A stretch of 59,022 nt of DNA from Saprospiraceae bacterium. Its GTDB lineage: Bacteria; Bacteroidota; Bacteroidia; Chitinophagales; Saprospiraceae. Under the pieces are notes generated by a model. That model did no database searches. It worked only from the letters and a program-made list of their open reading frames with translations, and was not told the DNA's origin. Below, one piece after another: positions 35,219 to 45,985 of this stretch; the stretch's first letter is position 1, and each line of letters opens with the position of its first letter. Both the position numbers and the translations under genes were made by a program. The stretch is taken from the NCBI GenBank assembly GCA_026993525.1, contig JALWSS010000112.1, positions 1 through 59,022 on the forward strand, given 5' to 3'.

Positions 35219-36739
35219 TCAGTGCCGGAAGTGCCTTGTTCCGGTCATCACCATGGCCATACCGTGCTCATCGCAGAAGCTGATGCTGTCCTGGTCTTTG
35301 ATGGAACCACCGGGTTGTATCACTGCCTGAATGCCGGCTTCATGGGCAATTTCCACACTGTCGGAAAATGGAAAGAAGGCATCGCTGGCCATCACGGCGC
35401 CGGTGGTATCAAAACCGAAGAGGCGGGCCTTGGAAATGGCCTGTCGCAGGGCATCCACCCGGTTGGGCTGGCCACATCCCATGCCGATGAGCTGGCGGTT
35501 TTTCGTCAGGGCGATGGTGTTTGACTTGAGGTGCTTGGCGCAGATATTGGCGAAGAGCAATTCCTGTATCTGCTCTTTGGTAGGGGCCACTTTGGTGACC
35601 ACCCTCAAATCCTCCGGGGTTTCATTTTTCAGGTCGGTGTCCTGCTCCACCACACCGTTCAGCAGGCTTCGGAAAGAGCGCTTATGCACGTGGTAGTTTT
35701 TCAGTCTCAGCAAGATCCTTTTCTTTTTCTTCGCAAGGTGTGCAAAAGCATCTTCTTCAAAATCCGGCGCAATCAACACTTCGTAAAACAACTGGTCAAT
35801 CGCTTCGGCAGTTTCCAAATTGACCGGCCGGTTGCAGATGAAAATGCCCCCGAAGGCGGAGACATTGTCGCAGGCCAGGGCGGCGTCCCAGGCGTCTTTC
35901 AGGGTTGAGCGGATGGCCACCCCACAGGCGTTGGTGTGTTTCAGAATGGCGAAAGTGGGGTCCTCGTCTTTGAATTCCCGCATGATCTGAACAGCCGCAT
36001 CAATGTCAACGAGGTTGTTGTAAGAAATGGCCTTGCCGTTGAGTTGCTCCAGCATGTCTTCCAGATGGCCGTAAAAAAAACCTTGCTGGTGCGGGTTCTC
36101 GCCATAGCGCAGTGGCGCAACCTCGTGGATGCTGTGTTTGAAAACCGGCTCGTCGTTGCCCCGGTTGAAATAATTGAAAATGGCCGTATCGTAATCAGAG
36201 GAGACCATGAATGCCCGGCGGGCCAGCTCTCTGCGCTGCCCGAGCGTCAAGCCACCATTGCCCTCATGGTACAGTTGCAGAAACAGGTTGTACTCCGCCT
36301 GGGAAGGTACGATGGCCACGTCTTTGTAATTTTTGGCTGCGGCGCGGATCAGCGAAATCCCCCCGATGTCAATTTTTTCAATAATGGCCGGTTCATCGTC
36401 GGTATTGGCCACCGTTTGCTGAAAGGGGTACAAGTCCACAATGACCAGGTCAATTTCAGGAATATCGTACTTGCCGAGTTCCTGCAGGTGGGCATCCTCT
36501 CTTCGTGCCAGAATTCCCCCGAACACTTTCGGGTGCAGGGTTTTCACCCGCCCGTCCAGAATTGAAGGGTAGCTGGTCAGGTCTTCCACGGCCGCTACCG
36601 GCACACCGAGTTTTTCGATGTAAGCCTGAGTGCCTCCGGTGGAGTAAATAGTGACGCCATTGCCGTGCAGCGCTTTGATGATGTCTTCCAGTCCTTCTTT
36701 GTGGAAGACAGAGATGAGGGCGGTGCGGATTTTTTTCAT
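35219..36739 (-). CDS. purH: Bifunctional AICAR transformylase/IMP cyclohydrolase
   Basis: Catalyses the last two steps of IMP synthesis in the cytoplasm. The 506 residues comprise the N-terminal cyclohydrolase (MGS-like) domain to about 200 ([41 protein letters not shown]) and the transformylase domain with [11 protein letters not shown]..., CGQPNRVDA and SDAFFPF. I chose the ATG at 36739 because the longer frame upstream crosses the promoter. It follows the gatB spacer with no other purine genes around. Confidence 0.97.
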   Translation of the reverse strand: MKKIRTALISVFHKEGLEDIIKALHGNGVTIYSTGGTQAYIEKLGVPVAAVEDLTSYPSILDGRVKTLHPKVFGGILARREDAHLQELGKYDIPEIDLVIVDLYPFQQTVANTDDEPAIIEKIDIGGISLIRAAAKNYKDVAIVPSQAEYNLFLQLYHEGNGGLTLGQRRELARRAFMVSSDYDTAIFNYFNRGNDEPVFKHSIHEVAPLRYGENPHQQGFFYGHLEDMLEQLNGKAISYNNLVDIDAAVQIMREFKDEDPTFAILKHTNACGVAIRSTLKDAWDAALACDNVSAFGGIFICNRPVNLETAEAIDQLFYEVLIAPDFEEDAFAHLAKKKKRILLRLKNYHVHKRSFRSLLNGVVEQDTDLKNETPEDLRVVTKVAPTKEQIQELLFANICAKHLKSNTIALTKNRQLIGMGCGQPNRVDALRQAISKARLFGFDTTGAVMASDAFFPFSDSVEIAHEAGIQAVIQPGGSIKDQDSISFCDEHGMAMVMTGTRHFRH

Positions 36740-36823
36740 TGCGGAAAGCGATTGATTATTGGTGAAGCCTCCAATTTTCAGTTGCCGGAAAGTCGGCCGG
36801 GGCCGGGTTTGTTTTTGAAGGCG

Positions 36824-36831
36824 CAAAGGTA
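36824..36831 (-). promoter_or_regulatory. Bacteroidota -7 box for purH
   Basis: TACCTTTG on the minus strand, 85 bases before the purH start. No purine riboswitch fold is apparent in the leader. Confidence 0.65.
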
Positions 36832-37003
36832 AGCTTACTTCCAAAAACCGCCGATGACAAATGCCAAATGCCGACGCCTGAAATCTGACTTATCAACAAA
36901 GCGTCTTTGCCTCGCTTCGCAATGGGGGCTTACTTGGCGGTCGGAACGAGGTTCAACAACAAGCAGTTTTTCCGCATCCAATAATTTCATACAGGTTCTG
37001 ATA

Positions 37004-37035
37004 GCCGGACTGCCCCAGGCAGCCGGTTTTTTTTT
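37004..37035 (+). terminator. Orphan intrinsic terminator
   Basis: GCCGG-A-CTGCC-CCA-GGCAG-CCGG followed by nine T. No protein gene lies upstream on the plus strand after the purH promoter, so it may end a small RNA or a sod leader transcript. The remainder of 36840-37233 has no credible gene. Confidence 0.55.
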
Positions 37036-37233
37036 GCCTCCCTCTCGTGGTCCTTTTTCTTCGCAAAACCACATTAAACAAAATTTCAGCGACCATGTTC
37101 TTCCAATGTCTGCCGGGTTCGTTACTTTCGGCGCTGCCGGAGGGCCCGCAAGTCTGATACTCGCCAAAAGGCCTGATCCGTACCCGGTTCCTGATTACTC
37201 AAAGTCTTTAAACCCATCAAAATTCAAATCATT

Positions 37234-37866
37234 ATGGCATTTAAACTTCCAGATCTTCCCTACGCTTATGACGCCTTGGAGCCCTACATTGACGCCAGAA
37301 CGATGGAAATCCACCACACCAAACACCACGCAGGATATACCAACAAATTGAACAACGCCATAGAAGGCACCGAACTGGCAGGGAAAAGCATCGAAGACAT
37401 CCTGGGCAACGTATCCAAATACAGCACCGCTGTCCGCAACAACGGTGGTGGCTATTACAACCACTGCCTGTACTGGGAGATCATGTCGCCAAACGGAGGT
37501 GGAGAACCCACCACTCAGATGAACATCGCCAAAGCGATCGAAAGAGATTTCGGCTCATTTGAGAACTTCAAAAACGAATTCATCAACGCCGCCCTCACCC
37601 GCTTCGGCTCCGGGTGGGCCTGGCTCTGCACCGATGACAATGACCGCCTCTTCGTCAGTTCAACTCCCAACCAGGACAACCCCCTGATGGACGTGGTGGA
37701 CCAGCGTGGCGTGCCCGTACTCGGCATCGATGTTTGGGAACACGCCTACTACCTGAATTACCAGAACCGCCGTGCGGAATATGTGAATGCCTTCATGAAC
37801 CTCATCAACTGGCAGGAAGTGACCAAACGCTTCAACGAAGCCAACGAAGGAGCCATGAAAGCCTGA
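37234..37866 (+). CDS. Iron/manganese superoxide dismutase
   Basis: Converts superoxide to oxygen and hydrogen peroxide in the cytoplasm. The 210 residues carry the four metal ligands: His27 (MEIHHTKHH), His77 (YYNHCLYW), Asp166 and His170 ([17 protein letters not shown]). The helical N-terminal and mixed C-terminal domains are of standard length. I cannot tell iron from manganese preference by eye. The gene ends in a strong terminator, followed by tandem arrays. Confidence 0.96.
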   Translation: MAFKLPDLPYAYDALEPYIDARTMEIHHTKHHAGYTNKLNNAIEGTELAGKSIEDILGNVSKYSTAVRNNGGGYYNHCLYWEIMSPNGGGEPTTQMNIAKAIERDFGSFENFKNEFINAALTRFGSGWAWLCTDDNDRLFVSSTPNQDNPLMDVVDQRGVPVLGIDVWEHAYYLNYQNRRAEYVNAFMNLINWQEVTKRFNEANEGAMKA

Positions 37867-37892
37867 GAACCATCTTCTTGCTTGTACAGCAA

Positions 37893-37926
37893 AAGGTTGT
37901 TGCCGAGAGGCAGCAACCTTTTTTTG
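37893..37926 (+). terminator. Intrinsic terminator of the superoxide dismutase gene
   Basis: 12-bp stem AAGGTTGTTGCC/GGCAGCAACCTT with a GAGA loop and a T-run. Confidence 0.9.
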
Positions 37927-38020
37927 AGGGGTTTTGGAGGGTTTTGGAGGTTTTTGAATGGTTATGAAAGTTTTTGAATGGTTATGGAGGTTTTTGTGGG
38001 TTTTTGAAGGTTTTTGTAGA
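37924..38020. repeat. 10-base array (GGTTTTTGAA / GGTTATGAAA type)
   Basis: Nine to ten units starting in the terminator's T-run. The unit is related to that at 1-131 (GGTTATGAAG). Confidence 0.85.
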
Positions 38021-38033
38021 GGGTGCATCCGGC

Positions 38034-38119
38034 ACCAACTGCCAACTGCCAACTGAATACTGCCAACTGATCACTGCCAACTGTTCACTGCCAACTGTTC
38101 ACTGCCAACTGATTACTGA
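38034..38119. repeat. 7-base array (CAACTGC type)
   Basis: About twelve units of CAACTGC, CAACTGT, GATCACTG and similar, between the decamer array and the ahcY promoter. Confidence 0.85.
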
Positions 38120-38150
38120 CCACCGCGCAACAACAAAGCCCTGTAAACAC

Positions 38151-38158
38151 TATCTTTG
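38151..38158 (+). promoter_or_regulatory. Bacteroidota -7 box for ahcY
   Basis: TATCTTTG 60 bases before the ahcY start. No SAH riboswitch is recognised in the short leader. Confidence 0.7.
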
Positions 38159-38217
38159 CGGCGCAAAAAACAGCCGGGCACCCCACCCGGCTCTCAACCA
38201 ATCACAAAATATATTCA

Positions 38218-39531
<1,314 letters not shown>

Positions 39532-39545
39532 TACCCGGGTGTCAA

Positions 39546-39588
39546 GACAAAAAAAAGAGGCCGTGGTTCCATGGCCTCTTTTTTTTGT
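39546..39588. terminator. Bidirectional intrinsic terminator after ahcY
   Basis: Long stem built on AAAAGAGGCC/GGCCTCTTTT with A-run and T-run on either side. A CCCGAGG/CTCGGG palindrome follows at 39603-39622. Confidence 0.9.
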
Positions 39589-39659
39589 CTTGAAGTTTTT
39601 GATCCCGAGGCAAGCTCGGGATTGAATGTTTTTTTGGCAACCAATTTCAGGACAAGTCA

Positions 39660-39737
39660 CCCTGTCACGCGTCACGTGTCACCCGTCACGTGTCACGCGT
39701 CACGTGTCACGCGTCACGTGTCACGCGTCACGCCTCA
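39660..39737. repeat. 7-base array (GTCACGT/GTCACGC type)
   Basis: About eleven near-perfect units alternating GTCACGT and GTCACGC, ending three bases before the DUF5916 stop codon. Confidence 0.9.
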
Positions 39738-39739
39738 CC

Positions 39740-41902
39740 TCAAATCGCAATTCGCCACACCAGTTTCACGCCGGAGGAGGTTTCCCTGAGGCGTTTGAAT
39801 CGGAGCTGCTCATCGTAGCCCTGGTTGAAGACGAGGTAAAAATCACTGCCGATTCTGGGAATCCAGTGCATGCGGAAATTGTAGCCGATAAAATCCTCTT
39901 CGGAATTCCACTGTGCAAAGATGGAAGCGTTCAGCCTGGGGGTAAAGGCATAGACCGCCCGGCCGGACAGCTCGTGGCTGAAGATATCTCCTTCGGGTAA
40001 GGCCACGTGGTTGTACTGCCATTCTGAAGAAAGGTTCAGGTGTTTGTTTACATTGAGGGTGAGTTCTGTACCCAGGCTCTGAATATTGCCGGTGTAAAAG
40101 GTGCCGACACTGAACTCCATCTGCCCTGCCAGTCTCCTGCCGGAGAAGGTCTGCACCTCTGCGGAGAAATTGCGCATGTTGTACTCACCGGCAGGGATTA
40201 CCAGCCCGTCGCCCAATTCAAAATCTCTGTCGGGGTGGTCGTATTCAAAGTTGAAGTTGAGCTGGAAACTTTCCCCGCTTTGCAGTTCAAAGCCCAGGGG
40301 TCTGACGCCGTACTCCCAGCTTTCCACCGTGCCTGTGGCGGCGTCCTGGTAGAGGAACAGGCGCCAGGGCATAAAATTCATTTTGCGAACACCCAGGCTG
40401 GTGAACCACCTTGGTGTAAAGCGGAAAAAGGACACGTAGTTCCGGTAATCCTTGCGGAAAGTGAAGCCCATGCCCGGGATGAAATTCTCCGGCACATAAG
40501 TGGTGCTCGTATAGATGTCCACCAGGTCGTTCGGGTAGTCGGCGTAGAAGCGGTATCCGATGTTTCTTTCGTCGTCAACATTGCTGTCGTGGCTGCCGAA
40601 GAACATGCCCCCGATGGTCAGGTTTTTATTCTTCATAAATTCGGAAGTTTCGTAAACGGCATCGGCACCGAAGACCAGATTGGAATAGCCGTCCCGCTGC
40701 ACGGAGGTCATGATGACGCCAACGTTGGACTGCCGCCCCACGTCTTGCCGAAGGCGAAGCATGGAGTAGTTGGTGGAGGGCGTTTCGCCTTTTTCACGGG
40801 TCTGAATGCTCAGGAAACCGATGTTGGTTTTTCCGGCCTTGCCGAAGACCCTGGCGCCGCCAAGGATGGGCACCTGCTCGTTGGCGTCGTTGATGCCGAT
40901 GCGGCGGCTGTAAAAAAGGTTGTTGGGGCCACCCAGGCTGAATGAGTAATTGTTGGCCCCTTCGAGAAAGAACTCCCGTTTTTCAGGATAAAAAAGTGAA
41001 AACCGGGACAGGTTGGTCTGTATCCGGTCGGACTCCACCTGGGCGAAATCGGTGTTGACGGTGAGGTTGAGTTTGAGGGTACTCAACAGGTTTTTGTTGA
41101 TGTCAATGCCGAGCTTGTGTGTGCCGTCGGCTTTGATGTCTTTCTCTTTTGTGACACCGAGCAGGGCGTAGGGCTTCAGCTCCAGCCGGAGTTTTCCCCT
41201 GATGTTTTCGAGGCCCACCAGGGTGCCCGCCTGCGACATGTTTTCAAAGTTGTAGTTGCGGTTCCAGCCCTGCCAGCGCACTATTTCGTTGTTGTGCAAA
41301 ATTTGGCGCTGAAACTGAATGCCCCAGCCGTTTGCTCCGGACTGGCGGTACTGGAGGGTGGAAAAAGGGATGTAAATCTCTGCAAACCAGCCTTCTGTGT
41401 TGCGTTTCACCATGGCATCCCAGACGCCGTTCCAGTCCAGGCTGATGTCTTCGATGCCTTCTATGAGGCCGTCGGCCCGGGCGCCGTTGGCGTTGACGGC
41501 AAAGGCGTAGCCGGTTCTTTTGTCGTTAAACGGGGAAATGCCGATGGCCACAATGTCGTCAGCTTCCACGTCAAAATCCCGCTCCAGGAATTTTGCGACG
41601 ATGGTTTCGGGGTCTTTGTAATAGCACCAGATGCCGATGTACAGGGCCGTTTCGGTATATACCACCGCCACTTCCGTTCGCTCTGTTGCGGGCTGGTCCT
41701 GGTTGGGTTCCACCTGGGTGAAGTTACTGATGTGCATGGCCTGTTGCCAGGCAGGTTCGTCCAGGACGCCATCGAAGCGGATGGCTTTGTCAATCCGGTA
41801 GGCCACCAAACTGTCGGGCATGCTTCGCTGCGCAATATTTTGGGAAGAAAAAAGGAAGAATAACGCAAGTGTCAAACCTGCAACCAGCCGGGAAGATTTC
41901 AT
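39740..41902 (-). CDS. DUF5916 outer-membrane protein with CBM9-like domain
   Basis: 720 residues. A signal peptide ends near NIAQ (residue 24). A CBM9-like beta sandwich follows (IDKAIRFDGVLDEPAWQQA, ALYIGIWCYY, WFAEIYIPFSTLQYR) to about 210, and the rest is made of alternating amphipathic strands ending in SGVKLVWRIAI, as expected of an outer-membrane barrel. Such proteins are common in Bacteroidota and have no proven role. I chose the ATG at 41902 rather than the GTG at 41914. Confidence 0.88.
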   Translation of the reverse strand: MKSSRLVAGLTLALFFLFSSQNIAQRSMPDSLVAYRIDKAIRFDGVLDEPAWQQAMHISNFTQVEPNQDQPATERTEVAVVYTETALYIGIWCYYKDPETIVAKFLERDFDVEADDIVAIGISPFNDKRTGYAFAVNANGARADGLIEGIEDISLDWNGVWDAMVKRNTEGWFAEIYIPFSTLQYRQSGANGWGIQFQRQILHNNEIVRWQGWNRNYNFENMSQAGTLVGLENIRGKLRLELKPYALLGVTKEKDIKADGTHKLGIDINKNLLSTLKLNLTVNTDFAQVESDRIQTNLSRFSLFYPEKREFFLEGANNYSFSLGGPNNLFYSRRIGINDANEQVPILGGARVFGKAGKTNIGFLSIQTREKGETPSTNYSMLRLRQDVGRQSNVGVIMTSVQRDGYSNLVFGADAVYETSEFMKNKNLTIGGMFFGSHDSNVDDERNIGYRFYADYPNDLVDIYTSTTYVPENFIPGMGFTFRKDYRNYVSFFRFTPRWFTSLGVRKMNFMPWRLFLYQDAATGTVESWEYGVRPLGFELQSGESFQLNFNFEYDHPDRDFELGDGLVIPAGEYNMRNFSAEVQTFSGRRLAGQMEFSVGTFYTGNIQSLGTELTLNVNKHLNLSSEWQYNHVALPEGDIFSHELSGRAVYAFTPRLNASIFAQWNSEEDFIGYNFRMHWIPRIGSDFYLVFNQGYDEQLRFKRLRETSSGVKLVWRIAI

Positions 41903-42010
41903 GATTTTCAGCACGGTATTATTGGTTGTTCTCTTTCAGCTATGGCCGTGCAAGGTAAAAATCTTTGCGAAACCGCATCTTGCTACCCGAGATGATAATT
42001 GGCAATAGGT

Positions 42011-42364
42011 TCAGGACCTCAGCTCCAAATAATCGCCTGACATTTTAACGGATATCGTGACCTCAGCATCCAATACTTTGAAAATCTTCAGAATCGTATT
42101 GATACTTGCATTGCTGGCACTTCGCTCAATTTTCGATACCCACGCTTTCCGGACACCCAACAACTGACCAAGTTGTTCCTGTGTCATCCCTCTTCTTTTT
42201 CTTGCTTCCCGAACGAGATTCCCTATAATTTCCATTTTGAGCTCGTACTCATATTGAGCTCTTTGCGGACTTCCTTCCGGGCCGATGAACTCATCTTTTA
42301 TCTTGTCCAGTGAATATATATCCAAGTCGAAGTAGTTTGGGAAGATTTCAGCTTTGTACTTCAT
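42011..42364 (-). CDS. XRE-family HTH antitoxin
   Basis: 117 residues with an HTH domain at about 48-100 (LVREARKRRGMTQEQLGQLLGVRKAWVSKIERS). The acidic N-terminal part may bind the toxin. It lies downstream of a RelE-like toxin on the same strand, the HigB-HigA order, but separated by 116 bases containing half of a MITE-2 element instead of the usual short gap. It likely neutralises the toxin and represses the operon. Confidence 0.85.
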   Translation of the reverse strand: MKYKAEIFPNYFDLDIYSLDKIKDEFIGPEGSPQRAQYEYELKMEIIGNLVREARKRRGMTQEQLGQLLGVRKAWVSKIERSASNASINTILKIFKVLDAEVTISVKMSGDYLELRS

Positions 42365-42370
42365 GAGGGG

Positions 42371-42419
42371 TTGGGAGTTTGGGCGGCTCCGCCGCCCAAA
42401 CCACTTCGTTTTGAGTATA
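42371..42419 (-). mobile_element. MITE-2 half copy between toxin and antitoxin
   Basis: Contains GGGAGTTTGGGCGGC-TCC-GCCGCCC and the end CCACTTCGTTTTGAGTATA; the other half of the element is missing. On the transcript of the toxin-antitoxin pair the GGGCGGC/GCCGCCC stem would form a stable hairpin. Confidence 0.75.
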
Positions 42420-42480
42420 GTTTTGCCTTTTCCGTTGCCATGATTCGGGTGTTATTTATACTGCTCGAAATAAACTTCTC

Positions 42481-42789
42481 TCAACCGGATTGCCTTTTCA
42501 ATTTCTTTTTTGGGGGTTTCTGCTGGTCTTTGATGAATCCATGCCTGGCAATAACCAGGGTTTGCTTTTTGTTCCTTTTGTCCCAAAAGGCCAGCACCCT
42601 GATTTGAGATCTTCCAAAACGAATCCTGAATTCCCAGATATCGCTTTGCAATTTTTTGAAAACAGATGGGTCACGTGTGTAGGTTGCCAGGTCAATTTTG
42701 GAAATGACCTTCCGCCGGATCTTATCTTCCAACTGAAATAAAAACTGCCTGGCATCTTCCATAAAAACTACTTTAAAAAGCCGCTTCAT
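42481..42789 (-). CDS. RelE/ParE-superfamily toxin, HigB-like
   Basis: 102 residues with the strand-rich RelE layout: FKVVFMEDARQFLFQLEDKIRRKV, LQSDIWEFRIRFGRSQIRVLAFWDKRNKKQTLVIARHGFIKD and a lysine-rich C-terminus. The pattern resembles the phage-derived Gp49/HigB subgroup, which cleave mRNA on the ribosome. The ATG at 42789 is preferred to a GTG two codons earlier. It is the first gene of the pair. Confidence 0.88.
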   Translation of the reverse strand: MKRLFKVVFMEDARQFLFQLEDKIRRKVISKIDLATYTRDPSVFKKLQSDIWEFRIRFGRSQIRVLAFWDKRNKKQTLVIARHGFIKDQQKPPKKKLKRQSG

Positions 42790-43026
42790 TATCACTTGGT
42801 TGCGAATCCAAAGCTAAGATTTGTTTCCATAAATAGAAACAAATCGCCTTCACTCCTGCGATTTTTCAGGTCAGCAATCATCAAGCAATGAACAAACCAA
42901 AACTGCCCTGTTTTTCCCCGGTATTAGGCCTTGGCCAATGCTCCCGGGTAAAATAATCTTTACTAAACCGCATCTTTGCACCGTGAATGACATTTTCCTC
43001 CCTGGCCTGAACCAAAACCAATCGAG

Positions 43027-44148
43027 ATGCCACACCGCCCAAACCTTTTTGACGAATTTCCGCCGGTCAGCAAAGCCGAATGGCTCGAGAAGATCAAACA
43101 GGACCTCAAGGGGAAGGCCGTTGAAGACCTCAACTGGCAGGTGGGCACCTTGAAGGTCTCCCCGTTTCACCACCTGGACGAGCGCAAAGACCACAGCCCC
43201 TCATTGACCGAAGGCCAGGGTTGGTTGATTGGCGAAGACCTGCCCGCCCACGACCTGACCGCCGCCAACAAGCTGGCCCACAAAGCGCTTTTGGCAGGGG
43301 TGGAGTCGCTTCAGTTTTACATTGATGAACCCCTGGGCGATCACCGGCTGGAGGGCCTGCTGGAGGGAGTGGACCTCTCTGCTGTCCGCATCCAGTTTTA
43401 CGAAGAAAACAAAAACGCCAATCCGGGCGGGCTGCTGCACCACTTGTTCCACATTGTGAAAAACAGAAAGCTTGACCCGGCCACTCTTACGGGAGCTGTC
43501 AACTGGACACCCCACGCCACCCTCGTTCAGGATGACCTGGAAGAATTGCTTCGCTTCGCAACGGCGCATTTTCCGAAGGTGAGGGTACTGCCGGTGAATG
43601 TGGAGCAAAGCAAGGACCCGGCAACGGAACTGGCCGCCATGCTGCGCCAACTGGACCACTGGCTGGTCACCATGACGCAGGCCGGATTCAGCAGCCGGGA
43701 TGTACTGAACCACACCCAGGTTTACCTGAGGGTCAATGCCAATTATTTCGTTTCGCTGTGCAAATTCCGGGCTGCCAGGATGTTGTTCCACCACCTTGCC
43801 GGGGCGTGGGAGGCCCCTGCAGGAACGCCTTTCATGGATGCCTCATTTGCAGCCTGGGAAAGTGCCGAATCTCCGTACAACAACCTGATTCAGGCCACGA
43901 CCCAGGCCATGTCGGCCATTGCAGGCGGGGCTGACCGGCTGACCGTGCTGCCGGCCGACGTTCAGGATCCGGCAAGGGAGGAGAGCAGCCCCACTTTTCG
44001 GCGACTGGCCCGGAACCTGCACCACATATTGCGCAGCGAAAGCTACCTGGATGCTGTAACCGATCCGGCAGCAGGGAGTTATTTTTTCGAAGATCTCACG
44101 GAAAAGCTGGCGGCTGAAGCGTGGCGGCGTTTTGCCGAAGGGGAATAA
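43027..44148 (+). CDS. mutA: Methylmalonyl-CoA mutase small subunit-like protein
   Basis: 373 residues matching the beta/small subunit of methylmalonyl-CoA mutase: FPPVSKAEWLEKIKQDLKGKAVEDLNW at the start, SRDVLNHTQVYLRVNANYF and ATTQAMSAIAGGADRLTVLPAD, ITDPAAGSYFFEDLTEKLA-type ending. There is no B12-binding domain, as expected for the small subunit, and it is shorter than usual at the C-terminus. The catalytic large subunit is not adjacent, which is odd. A CATCTTTG box 55 bases upstream is a weak promoter match. Confidence 0.88.
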   Translation: MPHRPNLFDEFPPVSKAEWLEKIKQDLKGKAVEDLNWQVGTLKVSPFHHLDERKDHSPSLTEGQGWLIGEDLPAHDLTAANKLAHKALLAGVESLQFYIDEPLGDHRLEGLLEGVDLSAVRIQFYEENKNANPGGLLHHLFHIVKNRKLDPATLTGAVNWTPHATLVQDDLEELLRFATAHFPKVRVLPVNVEQSKDPATELAAMLRQLDHWLVTMTQAGFSSRDVLNHTQVYLRVNANYFVSLCKFRAARMLFHHLAGAWEAPAGTPFMDASFAAWESAESPYNNLIQATTQAMSAIAGGADRLTVLPADVQDPAREESSPTFRRLARNLHHILRSESYLDAVTDPAAGSYFFEDLTEKLAAEAWRRFAEGE

Positions 44149-44197
44149 AAAAAACGAAACCCCGGTGCCGCAAACGATCATTTGAAACACCGGGGTT
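44147..44197. terminator. Shared terminator of mutA and fbaA
   Basis: Stem AACCCCGGTG/CACCGGGGTT with a 20-base loop. The A-run at 44147-44157 is a T-run for the minus-strand fbaA transcript. Confidence 0.8.
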
Positions 44198-44218
44198 GAG
44201 GGCTGAACCTGAGTTCGG

Positions 44219-45307
44219 CTATTTGGCATTTCTGCCCATGCAATTCAAATCTTCAAACGCCACTTTGAGGCGCTTCACAAAGCTCTCCTCGCCTTTGCGC
44301 AGCCAGGCCCTGGGGTCGTAGAATTTCTTGTTCGGCTTGTCATCACCTTCCGGGTTGCCGATCTGGGCTTGCAGGTAGTCTTTCTTTTCTTCGTAATAAT
44401 TGCGCACACCATCCCAAAACGCCCATTGCATATCGGTGTCAATGTTCATCTTGATGGCACCGTAGCCGATGGCTTCACGGATTTCCTCGCGGGAGGAGCC
44501 CGAACCGCCGTGGAAGACGAAGTTGATAGGATTGGGCCGCCCGGTCTTGAATTTTTCGTGAACGTACTCCTGAGAATTTTTCAGAATGACGGGTTGCAAT
44601 TGAACATTGCCGGGTTTGTACACACCGTGCACATTGCCAAAGGCAGCGGCCACCGTGAAGCGGTTGCTCACCTGGATGAGCTGTTCGTAGGCGTAGCCCA
44701 CTTCTTCGGGCTGGGTGTAGAGGCGTGAGCTGTCCACATCGGTGTTGTCAACGCCGTCTTCTTCACCTCCGGTAACACCGAGTTCGATTTCGAGGGTCAT
44801 GCCGATGGCCGACATGCGCTCCAGGTATTTTTTGCTGATGGCAATGTTCTCCTCGATGGGCTCTTCGGAAAGGTCGAGCATGTGGCTGCTGTAGAGCGGG
44901 TAGCCGCGTTGCTCATAGAAGCGCTCGCCGGCCTCCAGCAGGCCATCCACCCAGGGCAGCAGTTTTTTGGCGCAGTGATCGGTGTGCAGGATCACAGTCA
45001 CGCCGTAAGCCTGGGCAAGGGTATGTATGTGCATGGCGCCGGAGATGCCTCCCAGCACCGCGGCTTTCTGGTTTTCGTTGGAAAGGCCTTTGCCGGCAAA
45101 GAAATGCGCTCCGCCGTTGGAGAACTGGATGATCACGGGCGAGTTCACCTCACGGGCAGTCTCGAGCACTGCGTTGACGGAGTTGGTGCCCACTACGTTG
45201 ACAGCCGGCAATGCAAAGTCGTTGTCGTTGGCGTAATTGAAAAGTTCGGTTACTTCGTCGCCATGTAGTACCCCGGGACGAAAACGGGTGTTGCTGGTTA
45301 AATTCAT
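44219..45307 (-). CDS. fbaA: Fructose-bisphosphate aldolase, class II
   Basis: Zinc-dependent glycolytic and gluconeogenic aldolase. The 362 residues contain the metal site LHTDHCAKKLLPW (His108, Asp110, His111), the ELGVTGGEEDGVDN loop and GGSGSSREEI for phosphate binding. It is closest to the E. coli FbaA (class IIA) type. A near-consensus -7 box (TACCTTCG) lies about 35 bases upstream. Confidence 0.97.
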   Translation of the reverse strand: MNLTSNTRFRPGVLHGDEVTELFNYANDNDFALPAVNVVGTNSVNAVLETAREVNSPVIIQFSNGGAHFFAGKGLSNENQKAAVLGGISGAMHIHTLAQAYGVTVILHTDHCAKKLLPWVDGLLEAGERFYEQRGYPLYSSHMLDLSEEPIEENIAISKKYLERMSAIGMTLEIELGVTGGEEDGVDNTDVDSSRLYTQPEEVGYAYEQLIQVSNRFTVAAAFGNVHGVYKPGNVQLQPVILKNSQEYVHEKFKTGRPNPINFVFHGGSGSSREEIREAIGYGAIKMNIDTDMQWAFWDGVRNYYEEKKDYLQAQIGNPEGDDKPNKKFYDPRAWLRKGEESFVKRLKVAFEDLNCMGRNAK

Positions 45308-45394
45308 CGTTCCAAAGGATTTTGTTTTGAGCTGCGAAGGTAGGAATTCTGAAGCTGGAACGATGAACGCCGAAAATGATCCTCGCCAGCAAAT

Positions 45395-45955
45395 TCAAAA
45401 GGCCACATCCTCCACCGGTTCTTCTTCCAGGGGCGATGGTATCCACTCCTGAATGTCCTTTTTGAAATTGGCTTCGAGAAACTGTGCGAGGTCATCGAGG
45501 CTGAGCGAGGTTTTGATGCTGAAGAAGGCCATTTCGCCTTCTTCCTCGCTGTTGTAAATCACGACGAGGTTTTTCACCAGGCCGCCCGATTCCCTGATCA
45601 GGAATTCGAAGTGGATTCCCTCGCTTCGCACCCTGATCAGGTCTTCGAAGCTTTCCCGGTGAAGGTCTTGTCTGAGTTGTTCAATGCGCGCGCCGGGGAT
45701 GGTATGGTCTTCATTGTAGAGGAAGCGCATTTTGCCGATGCTCTTGATGAGTTCCTTGCTCAATTCCCGGTTTTCAATTTCCGTGTTTTTGTCAATGGCG
45801 ATCTTGCCGGCAATGCGCAGCAACCAGCCGGGCAGCTTGCCGCGAACCTCGGCGTTTCGCTTGTTCTCGCGATAAAACCGGTTAAGCGCCGGCGTCTGGC
45901 TGTATGCTTCTCCGGCAACGAAAAACAGGGCAATGAAAAGGAACAGGAATCTCAT
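45395..45955 (-). CDS. DUF4252 exported protein (1)
   Basis: 186 residues with a signal peptide ending near AYSQ (residue 20), then a DUF4252 domain: DKNTEIENRELSKELIKSIGKMRFLY, a VRSEGIHFEFLIRESGGLVKNLVVIYNSEEE block and FSIKTSLSLDDLAQF. The family is found beside ECF sigma factors in Bacteroidota. It is the last gene of a four-gene set and 30 bases from its paralogue. Function is unknown. Confidence 0.87.
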   Translation of the reverse strand: MRFLFLFIALFFVAGEAYSQTPALNRFYRENKRNAEVRGKLPGWLLRIAGKIAIDKNTEIENRELSKELIKSIGKMRFLYNEDHTIPGARIEQLRQDLHRESFEDLIRVRSEGIHFEFLIRESGGLVKNLVVIYNSEEEGEMAFFSIKTSLSLDDLAQFLEANFKKDIQEWIPSPLEEEPVEDVAF

Positions 45956-45985
45956 GGTTGGGTGTTTATCGGGTGATTGAAGCGG

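Noticed and set aside
38119-38217. SAH riboswitch before ahcY
   Set aside because: The leader after the -7 box is only about 50 bases and lacks the conserved core.
42800-43026. Cobalamin riboswitch before the mutA-like gene
   Set aside because: No B12-box-like segment was seen.
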